A stretch of 64,000 bases of DNA from Amycolatopsis marina (GCF_900111885.1 NZ_FOKG01000017.1:62001-126000); one strand, 5' to 3'; counted from the first letter of the stretch, positions 1 through 8,027 are shown. The notes: generated by a model from the letters alone, not told the origin. A program made the numbers and translations.

Positions 1-676
1 CGTTGTGCAGGGCGAGCTCGTCGGCGGCCAGCTTGAGATGGTCGAACGACTCCATCCCGAGTGCGTAGTGGTGTAGCGACTTACCGGCTTCGGGGGTGGA
101 GATGATCGCGATGTCGTGGTGCAGCGTGCTGGCCCGGCACCAGGCCGCTCCGATGACTCCGGGCGCCGGGGCGAAGATATCGGAGATCTGGAAGTCCAGC
201 AGCTCGACCAGGAAGTCGACCAGCGGTTTCGGGTCCTGTGCCTGCACGGTGATGTGGTCGAAGTCCAGCGCGCGGATCCCGCCTCGGTGAGGGGCCTTCG
301 ACGGGTGGATGTACTGCGGTCCGGTCGAGAGCAGCGCCAGTTCCATGACGTGCCCGGAGGGTGCCTGGAACTGCAGCGACTGGACCACACCGGGGTGTTC
401 GTCAGTGCGGGTCTCGGTCGCAACGCCGGCTTCGGCGAGACGCTTCGCGTAGCGGTCGAGGTCGGCGACGTCGTCGACGCGCAGCGCGAACTTCCGAACC
501 CCGGTCCCGCCGGCGGTCAGCACCAGGTCGCAGCCGCCGTCGATACCGACGGACAGCCGCACCGCGCCGTCGGACCGGCCGAGTTCCTGCATGCCGAGGA
601 CGTCGGTGTGGAAGCCGATCGCCTCGTCCAGATCGGCTACGGCGAGTTCGGCGTGAGCCACCTGTGAAATGCCCAT
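1..676 (-). CDS. Extradiol (VOC-family) ring-cleavage dioxygenase, 3' end cut by window edge
   Basis: Translation of the minus strand from an ATG at 676 (AGGAG about 10 nt upstream) gives 225 residues running off the window. Two successive vicinal-oxygen-chelate modules are visible. The first opens with a VAHAELAVADLDEAIGFHTD segment. The second contains the LDFDHITVQAQD strand expected to supply the first iron-ligand His, and a later THLHHDIAI-like segment (read as TLHHDIAI). Type I extradiol dioxygenases open catechols next to the diol, producing a ring-fission product for the hydrolase encoded upstream. The gene is last of five minus-strand genes (hydrolase, HpaB-like, SDR, cupin, dioxygenase), 7 nt after the cupin gene. 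The final metal ligand (Glu) would lie outside the window. The substrate cannot be told from sequence. Confidence 0.85.
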   Translation of the reverse strand, partial: MGISQVAHAELAVADLDEAIGFHTDVLGMQELGRSDGAVRLSVGIDGGCDLVLTAGGTGVRKFALRVDDVADLDRYAKRLAEAGVATETRTDEHPGVVQSLQFQAPSGHVMELALLSTGPQYIHPSKAPHRGGIRALDFDHITVQAQDPKPLVDFLVELLDFQISDIFAPAPGVIGAAWCRASTLHHDIAIISTPEAGKSLHHYALGMESFDHLKLAADELALHN

Positions 677-683
677 CAGTAGG

Positions 684-1160
684 TCAACTCCTATCCACTT
701 TGTCGTAAGAGATGTTCCCGGCGCTTTCCCGCCGGTTGATGCCGAGGCCATCGAGTTGCCGCGAGTTCTCGACGAGGATCATGCGAACGCGTTCGGTGCC
801 GTCGTTGTAGTGCCGGTGCCAGACCCACGGCGGGGTGTAGACGAAGTCCCCGGCCGACCACCGGAGTGTTTCCGGTCCGATCTCGGAGTAGCCGCTGCCC
901 TCGAGCACGCAGTGCACGGACTCGTGCACATGGCGCTGGAGGTCGGTCGCCGTGCCTGCCGGAATTTCCTGGAGGTAGAACTCCATCGACTTCGCCGGCA
1001 GGTCGGCCAGCACTCCGACCCGGCTGGGGTTGCCGGTCACGTCCTCCTCAAGCCACCGGGCACTCGCCGAAGGGGTGATCAGGTTGCCCGGCATCGACCG
1101 CTCCGGGTCGTAGTCCTTCATCTCGTGGAGCTTGTGCATCCACTGCTCGAAATTTGTCAT
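684..1160 (-). CDS. Single-domain cupin protein
   Basis: The product has 158 residues with a cupin fold: an HVHESVHCVLEGSG motif in the middle and a WVWHRHYND segment about 35 residues later, matching cupin motifs 1 and 2 and likely binding a metal. The ATG has a GGGGAG site about 6 nt upstream. It lies between the SDR and the ring-cleavage dioxygenase in one operon. Cupins in aromatic operons include gentisate-type dioxygenases and small accessory or isomerase-like proteins. At half the size of a gentisate dioxygenase, this one more likely has an accessory role. The reaction is unknown. Confidence 0.75.
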   Translation of the reverse strand: MTNFEQWMHKLHEMKDYDPERSMPGNLITPSASARWLEEDVTGNPSRVGVLADLPAKSMEFYLQEIPAGTATDLQRHVHESVHCVLEGSGYSEIGPETLRWSAGDFVYTPPWVWHRHYNDGTERVRMILVENSRQLDGLGINRRESAGNISYDKVDRS

Positions 1161-1169
1161 AATTCTCCC

Positions 1170-1934
1170 CTAGGTTGAGGTCATCCCGCCGTCGACGACG
1201 TGTGTCTGCCCGGTCTGGAACCCAGCGAAGTCCGAGCAGAGGTGGGTCACCAGCTCGGCGATCTCGTCGGGACGTCCCCACCGGCCGATGGGCAACTCGG
1301 TGGCGAGCTGCCGTTGTTCCAGCTCGGCCACCGGCACGTCGGCCGCCGCGGCGCGCGCCGCGGCGAGCGCGCGCCGCCGCGGCGTGTCGATGTGGGCGGG
1401 GGCGATGACGTGCGTGGTGACGCCGTTTGGAGCCACCTCGGCGGCCAGTGACCGCGCCAGCGCGGCCACTCCGGCCCGCATCACGTTGGACAGGTGCAGC
1501 AGTGGCAACGGCTTGACCACGCCGACCGAGGTGACGTAGATCAGCCGTCCCCACCCGGCCGCCGACATCGCCGGCAATACCGCGCTGGTCAGGGAGATCG
1601 CGCTGTTCAGCAGGAGACGGTATGCCGAATCCCAGTCCTCCGCCGAGAGTTCGGAGGCCTTCGCCGCGCGCGTGCCGCCGGTGTTAGACACCAGGATGTC
1701 GATGCCGCCGAGCGCCTCGCGCGCGGCGGCGGCTGCGGTGGCCGCGGCACCGGGCTGGGTGAAGTCAGCAATCGCCCAGTCCGCCGCACCGATATCACGG
1801 GCGACCTCGCCGGTGTGCGGCCCGGTTCCCGTGATGAAGACCTCTGCCCCGTCTGCCCGTAGAGAAGCCGCGATCGCGGCGCCGAGCCCACTCGACCCGG
1901 CGGTGACCAGGGCCCGCCGGCCGCGCACCCTCAT
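1170..1934 (-). CDS. SDR-family oxidoreductase with an altered active site
   Basis: The 254-residue protein has the SDR cofactor motif (TAGSSGLG, about residues 11-18) and an NTGG segment in place of NNAG. The catalytic Ser is visible in YVTSVG. The usual YxxxK is absent: the expected position reads HLSNVMRAG. A BKR-like SDR subgroup with SN..RA at this position is known from memory, so the change may be a subfamily trait rather than damage. The start codon overlaps the HpaB-like stop (ATGA), which implies translational coupling. It may oxidise or reduce a pathway intermediate, or no longer be a classical dehydrogenase. Confidence 0.8.
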   Translation of the reverse strand: MRVRGRRALVTAGSSGLGAAIAASLRADGAEVFITGTGPHTGEVARDIGAADWAIADFTQPGAAATAAAAAREALGGIDILVSNTGGTRAAKASELSAEDWDSAYRLLLNSAISLTSAVLPAMSAAGWGRLIYVTSVGVVKPLPLLHLSNVMRAGVAALARSLAAEVAPNGVTTHVIAPAHIDTPRRRALAAARAAAADVPVAELEQRQLATELPIGRWGRPDEIAELVTHLCSDFAGFQTGQTHVVDGGMTST

Positions 1935-3409
1935 GCCGCAGCACCCTCGCCAGTGCCGCCGGACAGGACGCCGGCTTGCCCGATCGACGTGGCCAGCAGC
2001 CCATCGATCAGGCCGAGCGGTTCGGTCCAGTCGTACTGGTTGAACTGGGTGTTGATGCGGAGGAATAGCGGGTCACCGGCGTAGAACCGCTCGTAGAGTT
2101 CGTGGCGGCCGCCGAAGGCGGAGACCGCGAGATCGGCGGCCACCTTGTAGATCGCGATGCGGTCCAGGCTGTTCGTCTCGGGGCCGCGGTAGAACCGGGT
2201 GATGTCCTCGGCGATCGGTGAGTCGAACGCGCTTACGTCGGCTGGCTGGTAGAGTAAGCCACCGGCGAGAATCTGCTGCAGGATCTCCCGGACCCGCGGG
2301 TACCAGCGGTTCCCGGAGTTGCGGATCGCGTAGAGCGGGCGGACGTCGGGGAACAGGAAGCCCTCCTCGTTGCGCTGTGCACCGGACTCGGACGCGAGGA
2401 CGGCCGCCCTGGTCAGTTCGATGTAGGTGGTGATCTCGCCGAGCGCGTCGCGGACCTGGGGGAACTGGTCGGTCTTGACGATCTCGGTCGCGCGCTTGGC
2501 GATGCCCGCGACGAACTGGAGCTTCGCTAGCATCCGGACCGAGGTCTGGACGCCGGTGAAGGCGTTGGAGTTGATCGCCCAGATGTTGTTCACTCGCTCG
2601 TAGTCCTGATTGATGAAGACCCGGTCCCAAGGCACCAGCACTTCGTCGAACACGATCACGGCGTCCATCTCGTCGAACCGGCTGGACAGCGGGTGATCGA
2701 AGGCATTCCCCCCGCCGAACGGCTCGCGGCAGATCAGTCGGACGCCCGGCGCGTCGGCCGGGATGGCGAACGCGATGGCGTAGGGCTTCTCCTCGGCCGC
2801 GTACTTCCGTAGCGAGAACGGCCAGACCAGGATCTCGTCGGAGTACGGCGCGGCCGTCGCGAGCATCTTCGCGCCACTCACGATGATGCCGTCCGGAGTC
2901 TCGCGTTTCACGCCGAGGTAGGTGTAGGGGTCAGGCTGCTGCGACGGCGGCTTCGAACGGTCGACCGGCGGGTCCGCCAGCGCGTGGGACAAGAACAGGT
3001 CGTTGTCCCGCACGTACTTGTAGTACGCGCGCACCCGGTCGGCGCCGTCGCCGAAGAACTCGGCGTTGGCGTTCCACGCCACCAGCATCGCGCTGACGAA
3101 GTCCGTGCTGCGCCCCATCATGCCGAAGCTGGAATCCGCCCACTGCTTGTGCATGACGCGGCGGAGCTCGAGGTCCTCCGCAGTGCGGGGCATCAGGAAC
3201 TGCACGCCTTCCTTGGGAGCACCGCCGTCGGGCGCGAAGAGCATGCTGTCGGTCTTGAACTGCAGGTCGTAGAGGCGGGCGATCTCGGCCGCGGCGCCGG
3301 ACGTCGCCTTGTGCCCGGCCACGTCGGTGATCTTCTCGGCCCCGACCCACAGCTCGGGACTGTGTGCGCGCAGCCGGTCGAGGTACGCGGTGCCGTTTCG
3401 TGCGGTCAT
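1931..3409 (-). CDS. HpaB-family FADH2-dependent aromatic monooxygenase
   Basis: The 492-residue protein matches the 4-hydroxyphenylacetate 3-hydroxylase large component (HpaB/PvcC) across its length: the SGAKMLATAAPYSD segment, a VLVPWDRVFI segment in the middle and a C-terminal helical domain with AVSAFGGRHELYERFYAGD. Such enzymes use free FADH2 from a separate reductase to ortho-hydroxylate phenols. The likely partner is the flavin reductase at 11040-11603, in another transcription unit with the same operator. The ATG at 3409 is preferred over a GTG at 3412 because of the spacing from AAAGGA; it overlaps the hydrolase stop by one base. The probable role is converting a phenolic intermediate to a catechol. 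Confidence 0.88.
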   Translation of the reverse strand: MTARNGTAYLDRLRAHSPELWVGAEKITDVAGHKATSGAAAEIARLYDLQFKTDSMLFAPDGGAPKEGVQFLMPRTAEDLELRRVMHKQWADSSFGMMGRSTDFVSAMLVAWNANAEFFGDGADRVRAYYKYVRDNDLFLSHALADPPVDRSKPPSQQPDPYTYLGVKRETPDGIIVSGAKMLATAAPYSDEILVWPFSLRKYAAEEKPYAIAFAIPADAPGVRLICREPFGGGNAFDHPLSSRFDEMDAVIVFDEVLVPWDRVFINQDYERVNNIWAINSNAFTGVQTSVRMLAKLQFVAGIAKRATEIVKTDQFPQVRDALGEITTYIELTRAAVLASESGAQRNEEGFLFPDVRPLYAIRNSGNRWYPRVREILQQILAGGLLYQPADVSAFDSPIAEDITRFYRGPETNSLDRIAIYKVAADLAVSAFGGRHELYERFYAGDPLFLRINTQFNQYDWTEPLGLIDGLLATSIGQAGVLSGGTGEGAAA

Positions 3410-4266
3410 CACTTTCCTTTCAGGAACCTAACGTGGGTCTCGTTGAACTGGTCCGGCTTCTCCCACTGCGGCCAGTGGCCGGCGCCCTCGATGACTTCGA
3501 GACGGCTGCCGGGGATGAGCTCTTCCAGTAGCGCGGCTTCCTCGACGGAGGCCGTCGGGTCGTGGTCGGTCCACAGCAGCAGGGTCGGCGAGACGATGCG
3601 GCCGCACCACTCCGAGGACCAGACGTACGGGCGCCGGTGTTCCCAGTCCTGCACCGCGAGGATGTTGCGCATCGCGTCCTCGAACCCCGGCTGGGTGTAG
3701 ATCCGCAACCGCAGGTCGACGAGCTCGTCGGTGACGAGGCTCTTGTCGTGGAAAAGCCATTCGACCCTGGTGCGCACGGTCTGCCTGCTCGCTTCGCGGA
3801 CCGCCTTCATGCTCGATTCCTTCAGCCCGGCCATCACCTCCGGCTTGTTGGTGACGTTGCCGGGAGTGTTGAGCACCAGCCGATCGATCCGTTCGGGGTG
3901 GTGTGCCGCGGCCCACGCCGCCACCCAGCCGCCGAGCGATTCGCCGGAGAGATGCGCTTTTCCAATGTCCAGCGCGTCCAGCAGCGCGATCAGGTGATCG
4001 CTGAGGTAGTCGATCGTGTAGGGCCGGTCAGGTTTCGCCGAAAGCCCGTGCCCCGCCATGTCGTAGAGGACGATCCGGAATTCCTTCGCCAGATCGCGGA
4101 CGTTGCGCGAATACGCCTCCAGATGCCCGCCCGTGCCGTGCACCATGACCAGTGCCGGACCGGTACCCGCTTCTACCACCCGGGTGGCGATGCCGGCCGC
4201 GTCCACGGTCCGCTGGCGCAACTCGACGCCCGCCAAATCGCCCCAGATGCTTACGTGCTGCTCCAC
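3409..4266 (-). CDS. Alpha/beta hydrolase, probable meta-cleavage product hydrolase
   Basis: The 285-residue protein has an alpha/beta hydrolase fold with oxyanion-hole HGTGGH, nucleophile elbow SGESLGGW and a C-terminal GAGHWPQWEKP carrying the catalytic His. In this context it fits the MhpC/BphD/HsaD group, which hydrolyse the C-C bond of ring-fission products to a 2-hydroxydienoate and an acid. The GTG at 4266 is preferred: it has AAGGAA 7 nt upstream, whereas an ATG at 4305 lies inside the operator palindrome at 4303-4314. It is the first gene of the five-gene minus-strand operon. Confidence 0.85.
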   Translation of the reverse strand: MEQHVSIWGDLAGVELRQRTVDAAGIATRVVEAGTGPALVMVHGTGGHLEAYSRNVRDLAKEFRIVLYDMAGHGLSAKPDRPYTIDYLSDHLIALLDALDIGKAHLSGESLGGWVAAWAAAHHPERIDRLVLNTPGNVTNKPEVMAGLKESSMKAVREASRQTVRTRVEWLFHDKSLVTDELVDLRLRIYTQPGFEDAMRNILAVQDWEHRRPYVWSSEWCGRIVSPTLLLWTDHDPTASVEEAALLEELIPGSRLEVIEGAGHWPQWEKPDQFNETHVRFLKGK

Positions 4267-4302
4267 AGCATTCCTTCCTGTCGCAACCTGCCTCCATTTT
4301 GA

Positions 4303-4314
4303 CATACTAGAATC
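4303..4314. promoter_or_regulatory. Operator-like palindrome, site 1 (CTAG core)
   Basis: The plus strand reads CATACTAGAATC, one base off the symmetric form of GATnCTAGnATC. It lies 37 nt upstream of the hydrolase GTG. Similar sites occur at 5092, 5725 and 11015, always before a transcription unit of the aromatic cluster, so it is probably a binding site for the GntR protein encoded at 4398-5033. Confidence 0.6.
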
Positions 4315-4397
4315 TCAGAAGCAACAAGCTTGTCGTCGCTCGATGGCGAAAACGGGTGCCATGGTCGTAGGCACGCACCCGTTCGGTGGGAGAGTGA

Positions 4398-5033
4398 CTA
4401 CACTTCCATGAACTTCCAGAACCGCGAAAGATGCTCCTCCATGAGCCTGCCGGCCCGGTCCGCGTCGCGGCGCTTGATCGCCTCCGCGATCTCTGTGTGC
4501 TCGGTCTGCGCCCGCGTCAGGTCCGTGCTCAACCGGTTCTTCTGGAGGTAGAAGTCGTTGAGGTCCCAGCTGTCCATGGCCAGGTCGGTCAGACGCTGGT
4601 TGCCGCTGGCCGCCAATATGGCGGAGTGGAAGTCCCGGTTGGCTGCGGCGAAGGCGAGTGCTTCGTTCCGCTTGGCCGGGCCGATGCCGCGCACCAGCAT
4701 GTCGTGGATTTCGGCCAGTTGGGCGCCGGTGGCGGTGAGTGCTGCGAGCCGTGCGCCCGCCCCTTCGAGGATGCCCGCCACTGCGAAGTGGTCGCGCACC
4801 TTGCGTTCGTCCGGGACCGTCACCTGGCATCCGACCTGTGGAATGATCGAGATGAATCCGGCGGCGGCCAGTCGCATCATCGCGTCCATCACCGGCCTGC
4901 GGCTCACGCCGAATTCAGTCGCGAGGTCGTAGGTGCTGAGGAGCTCGCCGAATTGATGGCGTCCCTCGAGTAGCTGGGTGAGGAGCGCTTGGTAGATCTG
5001 GTCTGTTTTGGTGACTGCCGCGATCATGGGCAT
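4398..5033 (-). CDS. GntR-family (FCD) transcriptional regulator of the aromatic cluster
   Basis: The 211-residue protein has an N-terminal winged helix (LSTYDLATEFGVSRRPVMDAM, recognition helix near residues 38-50) and an all-helical FCD effector domain. FCD metal/effector His positions are visible in NRDFHSAI, EHTEIAEAI and MEEHLSRF. FCD regulators usually repress and are released by a small acid. The gene lies between the two aromatic operons and has a GATTCTAGCGTG half-palindrome 59 nt upstream of its start, which suggests autoregulation. A second ATG two codons downstream could also serve as start. Confidence 0.88.
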   Translation of the reverse strand: MPMIAAVTKTDQIYQALLTQLLEGRHQFGELLSTYDLATEFGVSRRPVMDAMMRLAAAGFISIIPQVGCQVTVPDERKVRDHFAVAGILEGAGARLAALTATGAQLAEIHDMLVRGIGPAKRNEALAFAAANRDFHSAILAASGNQRLTDLAMDSWDLNDFYLQKNRLSTDLTRAQTEHTEIAEAIKRRDADRAGRLMEEHLSRFWKFMEV

Positions 5034-5091
5034 GGACTATCCGGCCTTTCGGTGTGGGAAGGTCGGGGCTGCGTACTGTCGCTCACGCCGA

Positions 5092-5103
5092 GATTCTAGC
5101 GTG
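5092..5103. promoter_or_regulatory. Operator-like site 4, upstream of the GntR gene
   Basis: The sequence GATTCTAGCGTG matches the left half and CTAG core of the palindrome found before the other transcription units; the right half is degenerate. Its position in the presumed promoter of the regulator fits weak autoregulation. Confidence 0.45.
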
Positions 5104-5200
5104 TCAACGGCGAGCGGGCTGCGCTGGAGCGGGAGCCGGGTTGCAGTGGCCGGTCATTGGTCCGGGTGGAGCGCCGGTCTCCCGCCGTCTGGTGGCAGCG

Positions 5201-5234
5201 CTGAAGCCGGAGCGGACTCCCGCTCCGGCTTCAG
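5201..5234 (-). terminator. Perfect hairpin, probable terminator of the SCP2 gene
   Basis: CTGAAGCCGGAGCGG pairs with CCGCTCCGGCTTCAG around an ACTC loop: 15 perfect base pairs. It starts 30 nt beyond the stop of the minus-strand SCP2 gene. There is no strong U tract, which is common for actinobacterial terminators. It insulates the SCP2 unit from the GntR promoter. Confidence 0.7.
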
Positions 5235-5264
5235 GTACGCCGAGGCCGTGGACAGCGACCTCGG

Positions 5265-5663
5265 TCAGTCCACCGACCAGTCGGTGTCGTCGATCTGGCC
5301 GAACATCTTCATGGCGGCTTCGAGGCCGGGCAGGTTGGCGAGTGCCACCGACATGGAACCGCGGAACTTGACCTTCCGGGTGACCATCGCCTTGGCGGCG
5401 GGCAGTTCGCCGGCGCCGAGGCGCTGCCAGGTCTCGACCTTCGCCGTCAGCAGGAAGTCCGGCTTCACACCTTTGGCAGGGGTGCCGGCGCGCACGACTT
5501 CGCCGGCGTTGACCTCGATCTGGCCCGCGCGACTCTCGTTCTCGGCGAGCCGGTATTCGACGACCATACTCAGCTCCTTGAGGCCCTCGCGCGTCGCGTC
5601 CGTGGTGTTCCACAGCTCTGCGTAAGACTTCATCCACTCCGGCGACAGGACGGGTGTTCCCAT
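5265..5663 (-). CDS. SCP2 sterol-binding-domain protein
   Basis: The 132-residue protein is a free-standing SCP2 domain: YRLAENESRAGQIEVNAGE in the first half, then a GAGELPAAKAMVTRKVKFRGS segment and a C-terminal amphipathic helix (NLPGLEAAMKMFGQI). SCP2 folds form a hydrophobic cavity for lipids, acyl-CoAs or other apolar ligands. The ATG has AAGGAGAG 9 nt upstream. It is transcribed divergently from the dioxygenase operon across a shared control region with the operator at 5725. It may carry or buffer the hydrophobic aromatic substrate; no catalytic motif is present. Confidence 0.82.
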   Translation of the reverse strand: MGTPVLSPEWMKSYAELWNTTDATREGLKELSMVVEYRLAENESRAGQIEVNAGEVVRAGTPAKGVKPDFLLTAKVETWQRLGAGELPAAKAMVTRKVKFRGSMSVALANLPGLEAAMKMFGQIDDTDWSVD

Positions 5664-5724
5664 GGTGTGCTCTCCTTCGGTTCGGTTGCGTGACGGACAA
5701 CTGGGGTTTGACATCGCAGTCAAA

Positions 5725-5744
5725 GATACTAGTATCCTAGAACC
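5725..5744. promoter_or_regulatory. Divergent-promoter operator, site 2, with overlapping second half-site
   Basis: GATACTAGTATC is a perfect 12-bp palindrome between the divergent SCP2 and dioxygenase operons. A second near-match, TATCCTAGAACC, overlaps it by four bases and also has a CTAG core. This is the best match to the putative GntR operator and probably controls both directions. Confidence 0.65.
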
Positions 5745-5805
5745 AGTCAAGCTGTGAACGCGGTCCTGCTCCGTATCGGGCCCGCGCTTTCCGGAGGAGA
5801 CAAAG

Positions 5806-5835
5806 ATGTCTGACGCCAAGGTGGTCACATGTTGA
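5806..5835 (+). CDS. Nine-residue leader peptide coupled to the dioxygenase alpha subunit
   Basis: A strong GGAGGAG site (5793-5799) precedes an ATG that opens only nine codons (MSDAKVVTC). Its TGA overlaps the alpha-subunit start in ATGTTGA. The main gene has a weaker AAGGTGG site inside the leader. This looks like a translational-coupling mini-cistron. The alternative is that the leader is not translated and AAGGTGG alone starts the main gene. Confidence 0.4.
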   Translation: MSDAKVVTC

Positions 5836-7217
5836 GGGACGAACTTCGGCAGATCCTCGAGCAGGGTTTGCGTGACGTAGAGGCCGACTGGACTGTTCCA
5901 GCCGCGATCATCAATGACCCGGAGATGCACGATGCCGAGCGTGAGCGCGTGTTCGGCCGTTCGTGGGTGTTCCTCGCGCACGAGAGTGAAATCTCGGAGC
6001 GCGGCGATTACGTCGTCCGCTACATCTCGGAAGATCAGTTCATCGTCTGCCGGGACGAAGACGGCGAGGTCCGTGGCCACCTCAACAGTTGCCGCCACCG
6101 TGGCATGCAGGTGTGCCGCGCCGAAATGGGAAACACGTCGCACTTCCGCTGCCCGTACCACGGCTGGACCTACAACAACAAGGGCAGTCTTGTGGGCGTG
6201 CCGGCCGGGCGGGAAGCGTACGGCAACAAGCTGGACAAGTCTCTGTGGCAGCTCAAGCCGGTCCCGAAACTGGACACCTACAAGGGGTTGATCTTCGGCT
6301 GCCTCGACCCGGAGGCCCAGTCGCTCGAGGACTACCTCGGGGACATGAAGTTCTACCTCGACATCGTGCTGGACCGCAGTGACGCCGGTCTGGAGGTCGT
6401 CGGCGCCCCGCAGCGCTGGGTCGTCGATGCGAACTGGAAGCTCGGCGCCGACAACTTCGTCGGCGACGCCTACCACACGATGATGACGCACCGCTCCATG
6501 GTGGAACTCGGGCTCGCCCCGCCGGACCCGAAGTTCGCGCTCTACGGCGAGCACGTGCACACCGAGAACGGGCACGGCCTCGGCATCATCGGCCCGCCGC
6601 CGGGCATGCCGCTGCCCGAATTCCTGGGTATGCCGGAGAACATCGTCGAGCAGTTGCAGCGCCGGCTTTCCCCGGAGCAGGTCGAGGTGTTCCGGCCGGT
6701 CGCGTTCATCCACGGCACCGTGTTCCCGAACCTGTCGATCGGCAACTTCCTGATGTCGAAGGACCACGTCTCGCCGCCGACGTCGTTCCTCACGCTTCGG
6801 CTGTGGCACCCGCTCGGCCCGGACAAGATGGAGATCATGTCCTTCTTTCTGATCGAGAAGGAAGCGCCGGACTGGTACAAGGAGGAGAGCTACCAGGCCT
6901 ACGTGCGCACGTTCGGTATTTCCGGCGCGTTCGAGCAGGACGATGCCGAGAACTGGCGCAGCATCACGCGGGTGCTGGGCGCCCAGTACGCCAAGACCAT
7001 GGAGCTCAACTACCAGATGGGCCGTGGCGTCTACGAGCCCGACCCCGACTGGCCCGGTCCTGGCAAGGCTTTTCCAATGGACTATGCCGAAGCTAACCAG
7101 CGGAATTTCATGGAGTACTGGATGCAGCTGATGGTCACCGACCCGGCGCCGCGCAGCGGCAACGGCAAGGTGTCCGACGATGCCGCGGCCGAGACACTCG
7201 CGCGAGCGGAGGCGTAG
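5829..7217 (+). CDS. Aromatic-ring-hydroxylating dioxygenase, large (alpha) subunit
   Basis: The 462-residue protein has a Rieske [2Fe-2S] domain with C88-x-H90 and C108-x2-H111, and a catalytic domain with the mononuclear iron site: D213, H216 and H221 lie in NFVGDAYHTMMTH, and the Asp ligand is probably in FEQDDAENW. Length and architecture are those of a two-component-oxygenase alpha subunit. It inserts both O2 atoms into an aromatic ring to give a cis-dihydrodiol. It is followed by the beta subunit and the dihydrodiol dehydrogenase. Sequence alone does not fix the substrate; the downstream lower pathway implies a monocyclic catechol product with a side chain. Confidence 0.95.
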   Translation: MLRDELRQILEQGLRDVEADWTVPAAIINDPEMHDAERERVFGRSWVFLAHESEISERGDYVVRYISEDQFIVCRDEDGEVRGHLNSCRHRGMQVCRAEMGNTSHFRCPYHGWTYNNKGSLVGVPAGREAYGNKLDKSLWQLKPVPKLDTYKGLIFGCLDPEAQSLEDYLGDMKFYLDIVLDRSDAGLEVVGAPQRWVVDANWKLGADNFVGDAYHTMMTHRSMVELGLAPPDPKFALYGEHVHTENGHGLGIIGPPPGMPLPEFLGMPENIVEQLQRRLSPEQVEVFRPVAFIHGTVFPNLSIGNFLMSKDHVSPPTSFLTLRLWHPLGPDKMEIMSFFLIEKEAPDWYKEESYQAYVRTFGISGAFEQDDAENWRSITRVLGAQYAKTMELNYQMGRGVYEPDPDWPGPGKAFPMDYAEANQRNFMEYWMQLMVTDPAPRSGNGKVSDDAAAETLARAEA

Positions 7218-7222
7218 CACCT

Positions 7223-7741
7223 ATGACTACTGCAACCGAGATCACCGACATCAAGGTCCGTGAAGCCACCGAATGGCTCTTCACCGAAGCCGAACTGCTC
7301 GACGCTGGCAAGTACCGGGAGTGGCTCGACCTGGTGGCCGAGGACCTGTCGTACGTCGTGCCGCTGCGGGTCACGCGCGAGCGTGAGGCCGAGACGGACA
7401 TCGTCGAGGGCATGACTCTCATGGACGACGACTGGGACTCGATGGAAATGCGCGTCCTGAGGTTGGAGACCGAGTACGCGTGGGCGGAGGACCCGCCGTC
7501 GCGATCACGACACTTCGTGACCAACATCCGGGTCGCCGCCGGCGAGGCGGAGGACGAGGTGGCCGTCAAGTCGAACCTGCTGCTCTACCGCACCCGCGGT
7601 GACGTCGCGACGTTCGACATTCTCTCCGGTGAGCGCCACGACGTGCTCCGTCGGGTGGCCGGCGGCTACCGCCTCGTCAAGCGGGTGGTCGTGCTCGACC
7701 AGACCACCGTCATGACACACAACCTCGCCTTGATCATGTGA
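7223..7741 (+). CDS. Aromatic-ring-hydroxylating dioxygenase, small (beta) subunit
   Basis: The 172-residue protein has the NTF2-like beta-subunit fold: EATEWLFTEAELLDAGKYREW at the N terminus, a DLSYVVPLRVTRE segment and an RVVVLDQTTV strand near the end. Beta subunits are structural in the alpha3-beta3 hexamer and can affect substrate range. It begins 5 nt after the alpha subunit, with GGAGG lying in the end of the upstream gene. Confidence 0.93.
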   Translation: MTTATEITDIKVREATEWLFTEAELLDAGKYREWLDLVAEDLSYVVPLRVTREREAETDIVEGMTLMDDDWDSMEMRVLRLETEYAWAEDPPSRSRHFVTNIRVAAGEAEDEVAVKSNLLLYRTRGDVATFDILSGERHDVLRRVAGGYRLVKRVVVLDQTTVMTHNLALIM

Positions 7742-7754
7742 CGGAGGCAGTTCG

Positions 7755-8027
7755 GTGACCATTATCCGTAACGAAGGCCAGGACCCGATCATCCAGATTG
7801 CCAACGAATTCACGGTGATCCAGGTCAGCTACATCAGTACCGGCCAACGCGAACGCCTTCTCGTCAGCTCCCCCAGGCTCGGGTTCCAGACCCTGCTCGA
7901 CCCGCTGCAGCTGGAAAGCCTCACCTGGCAGACACCCGAAATGTATTCGAAGCTTCTCGACACTCCTTATGGCCCCGGCGTGAAGCTCGACGCGCGGCCG
8001 CTGTCGGCCCTGCTCGGAAAGGACTGA
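7755..8027 (+). CDS. Small conserved protein of the dioxygenase operon, function unknown
   Basis: The 90-residue product starts at a GTG with GGAGG 7 nt upstream. It has no Cys cluster, signal peptide or membrane segment, and is soluble with a central LLVSSPRLGFQTLLDPLQLE region. Proteins of this size beside ring-hydroxylating dioxygenases are sometimes labelled dihydrodiol dehydrogenase in databases, but it is too short for that and lacks a nucleotide-binding motif. Its place between the beta subunit and the dehydrogenase (13 nt and 5 nt gaps) makes a role in dioxygenase assembly or activity plausible. That role is inference. Confidence 0.7.
   Translation: MTIIRNEGQDPIIQIANEFTVIQVSYISTGQRERLLVSSPRLGFQTLLDPLQLESLTWQTPEMYSKLLDTPYGPGVKLDARPLSALLGKD

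Noticed and set aside
5265..7220. A 651-codon minus-strand open frame covering the dioxygenase alpha gene
   Set aside because: Only its last 132 codons are real (the SCP2 protein). The rest is the antisense of the alpha subunit, without a ribosome binding site or domains.
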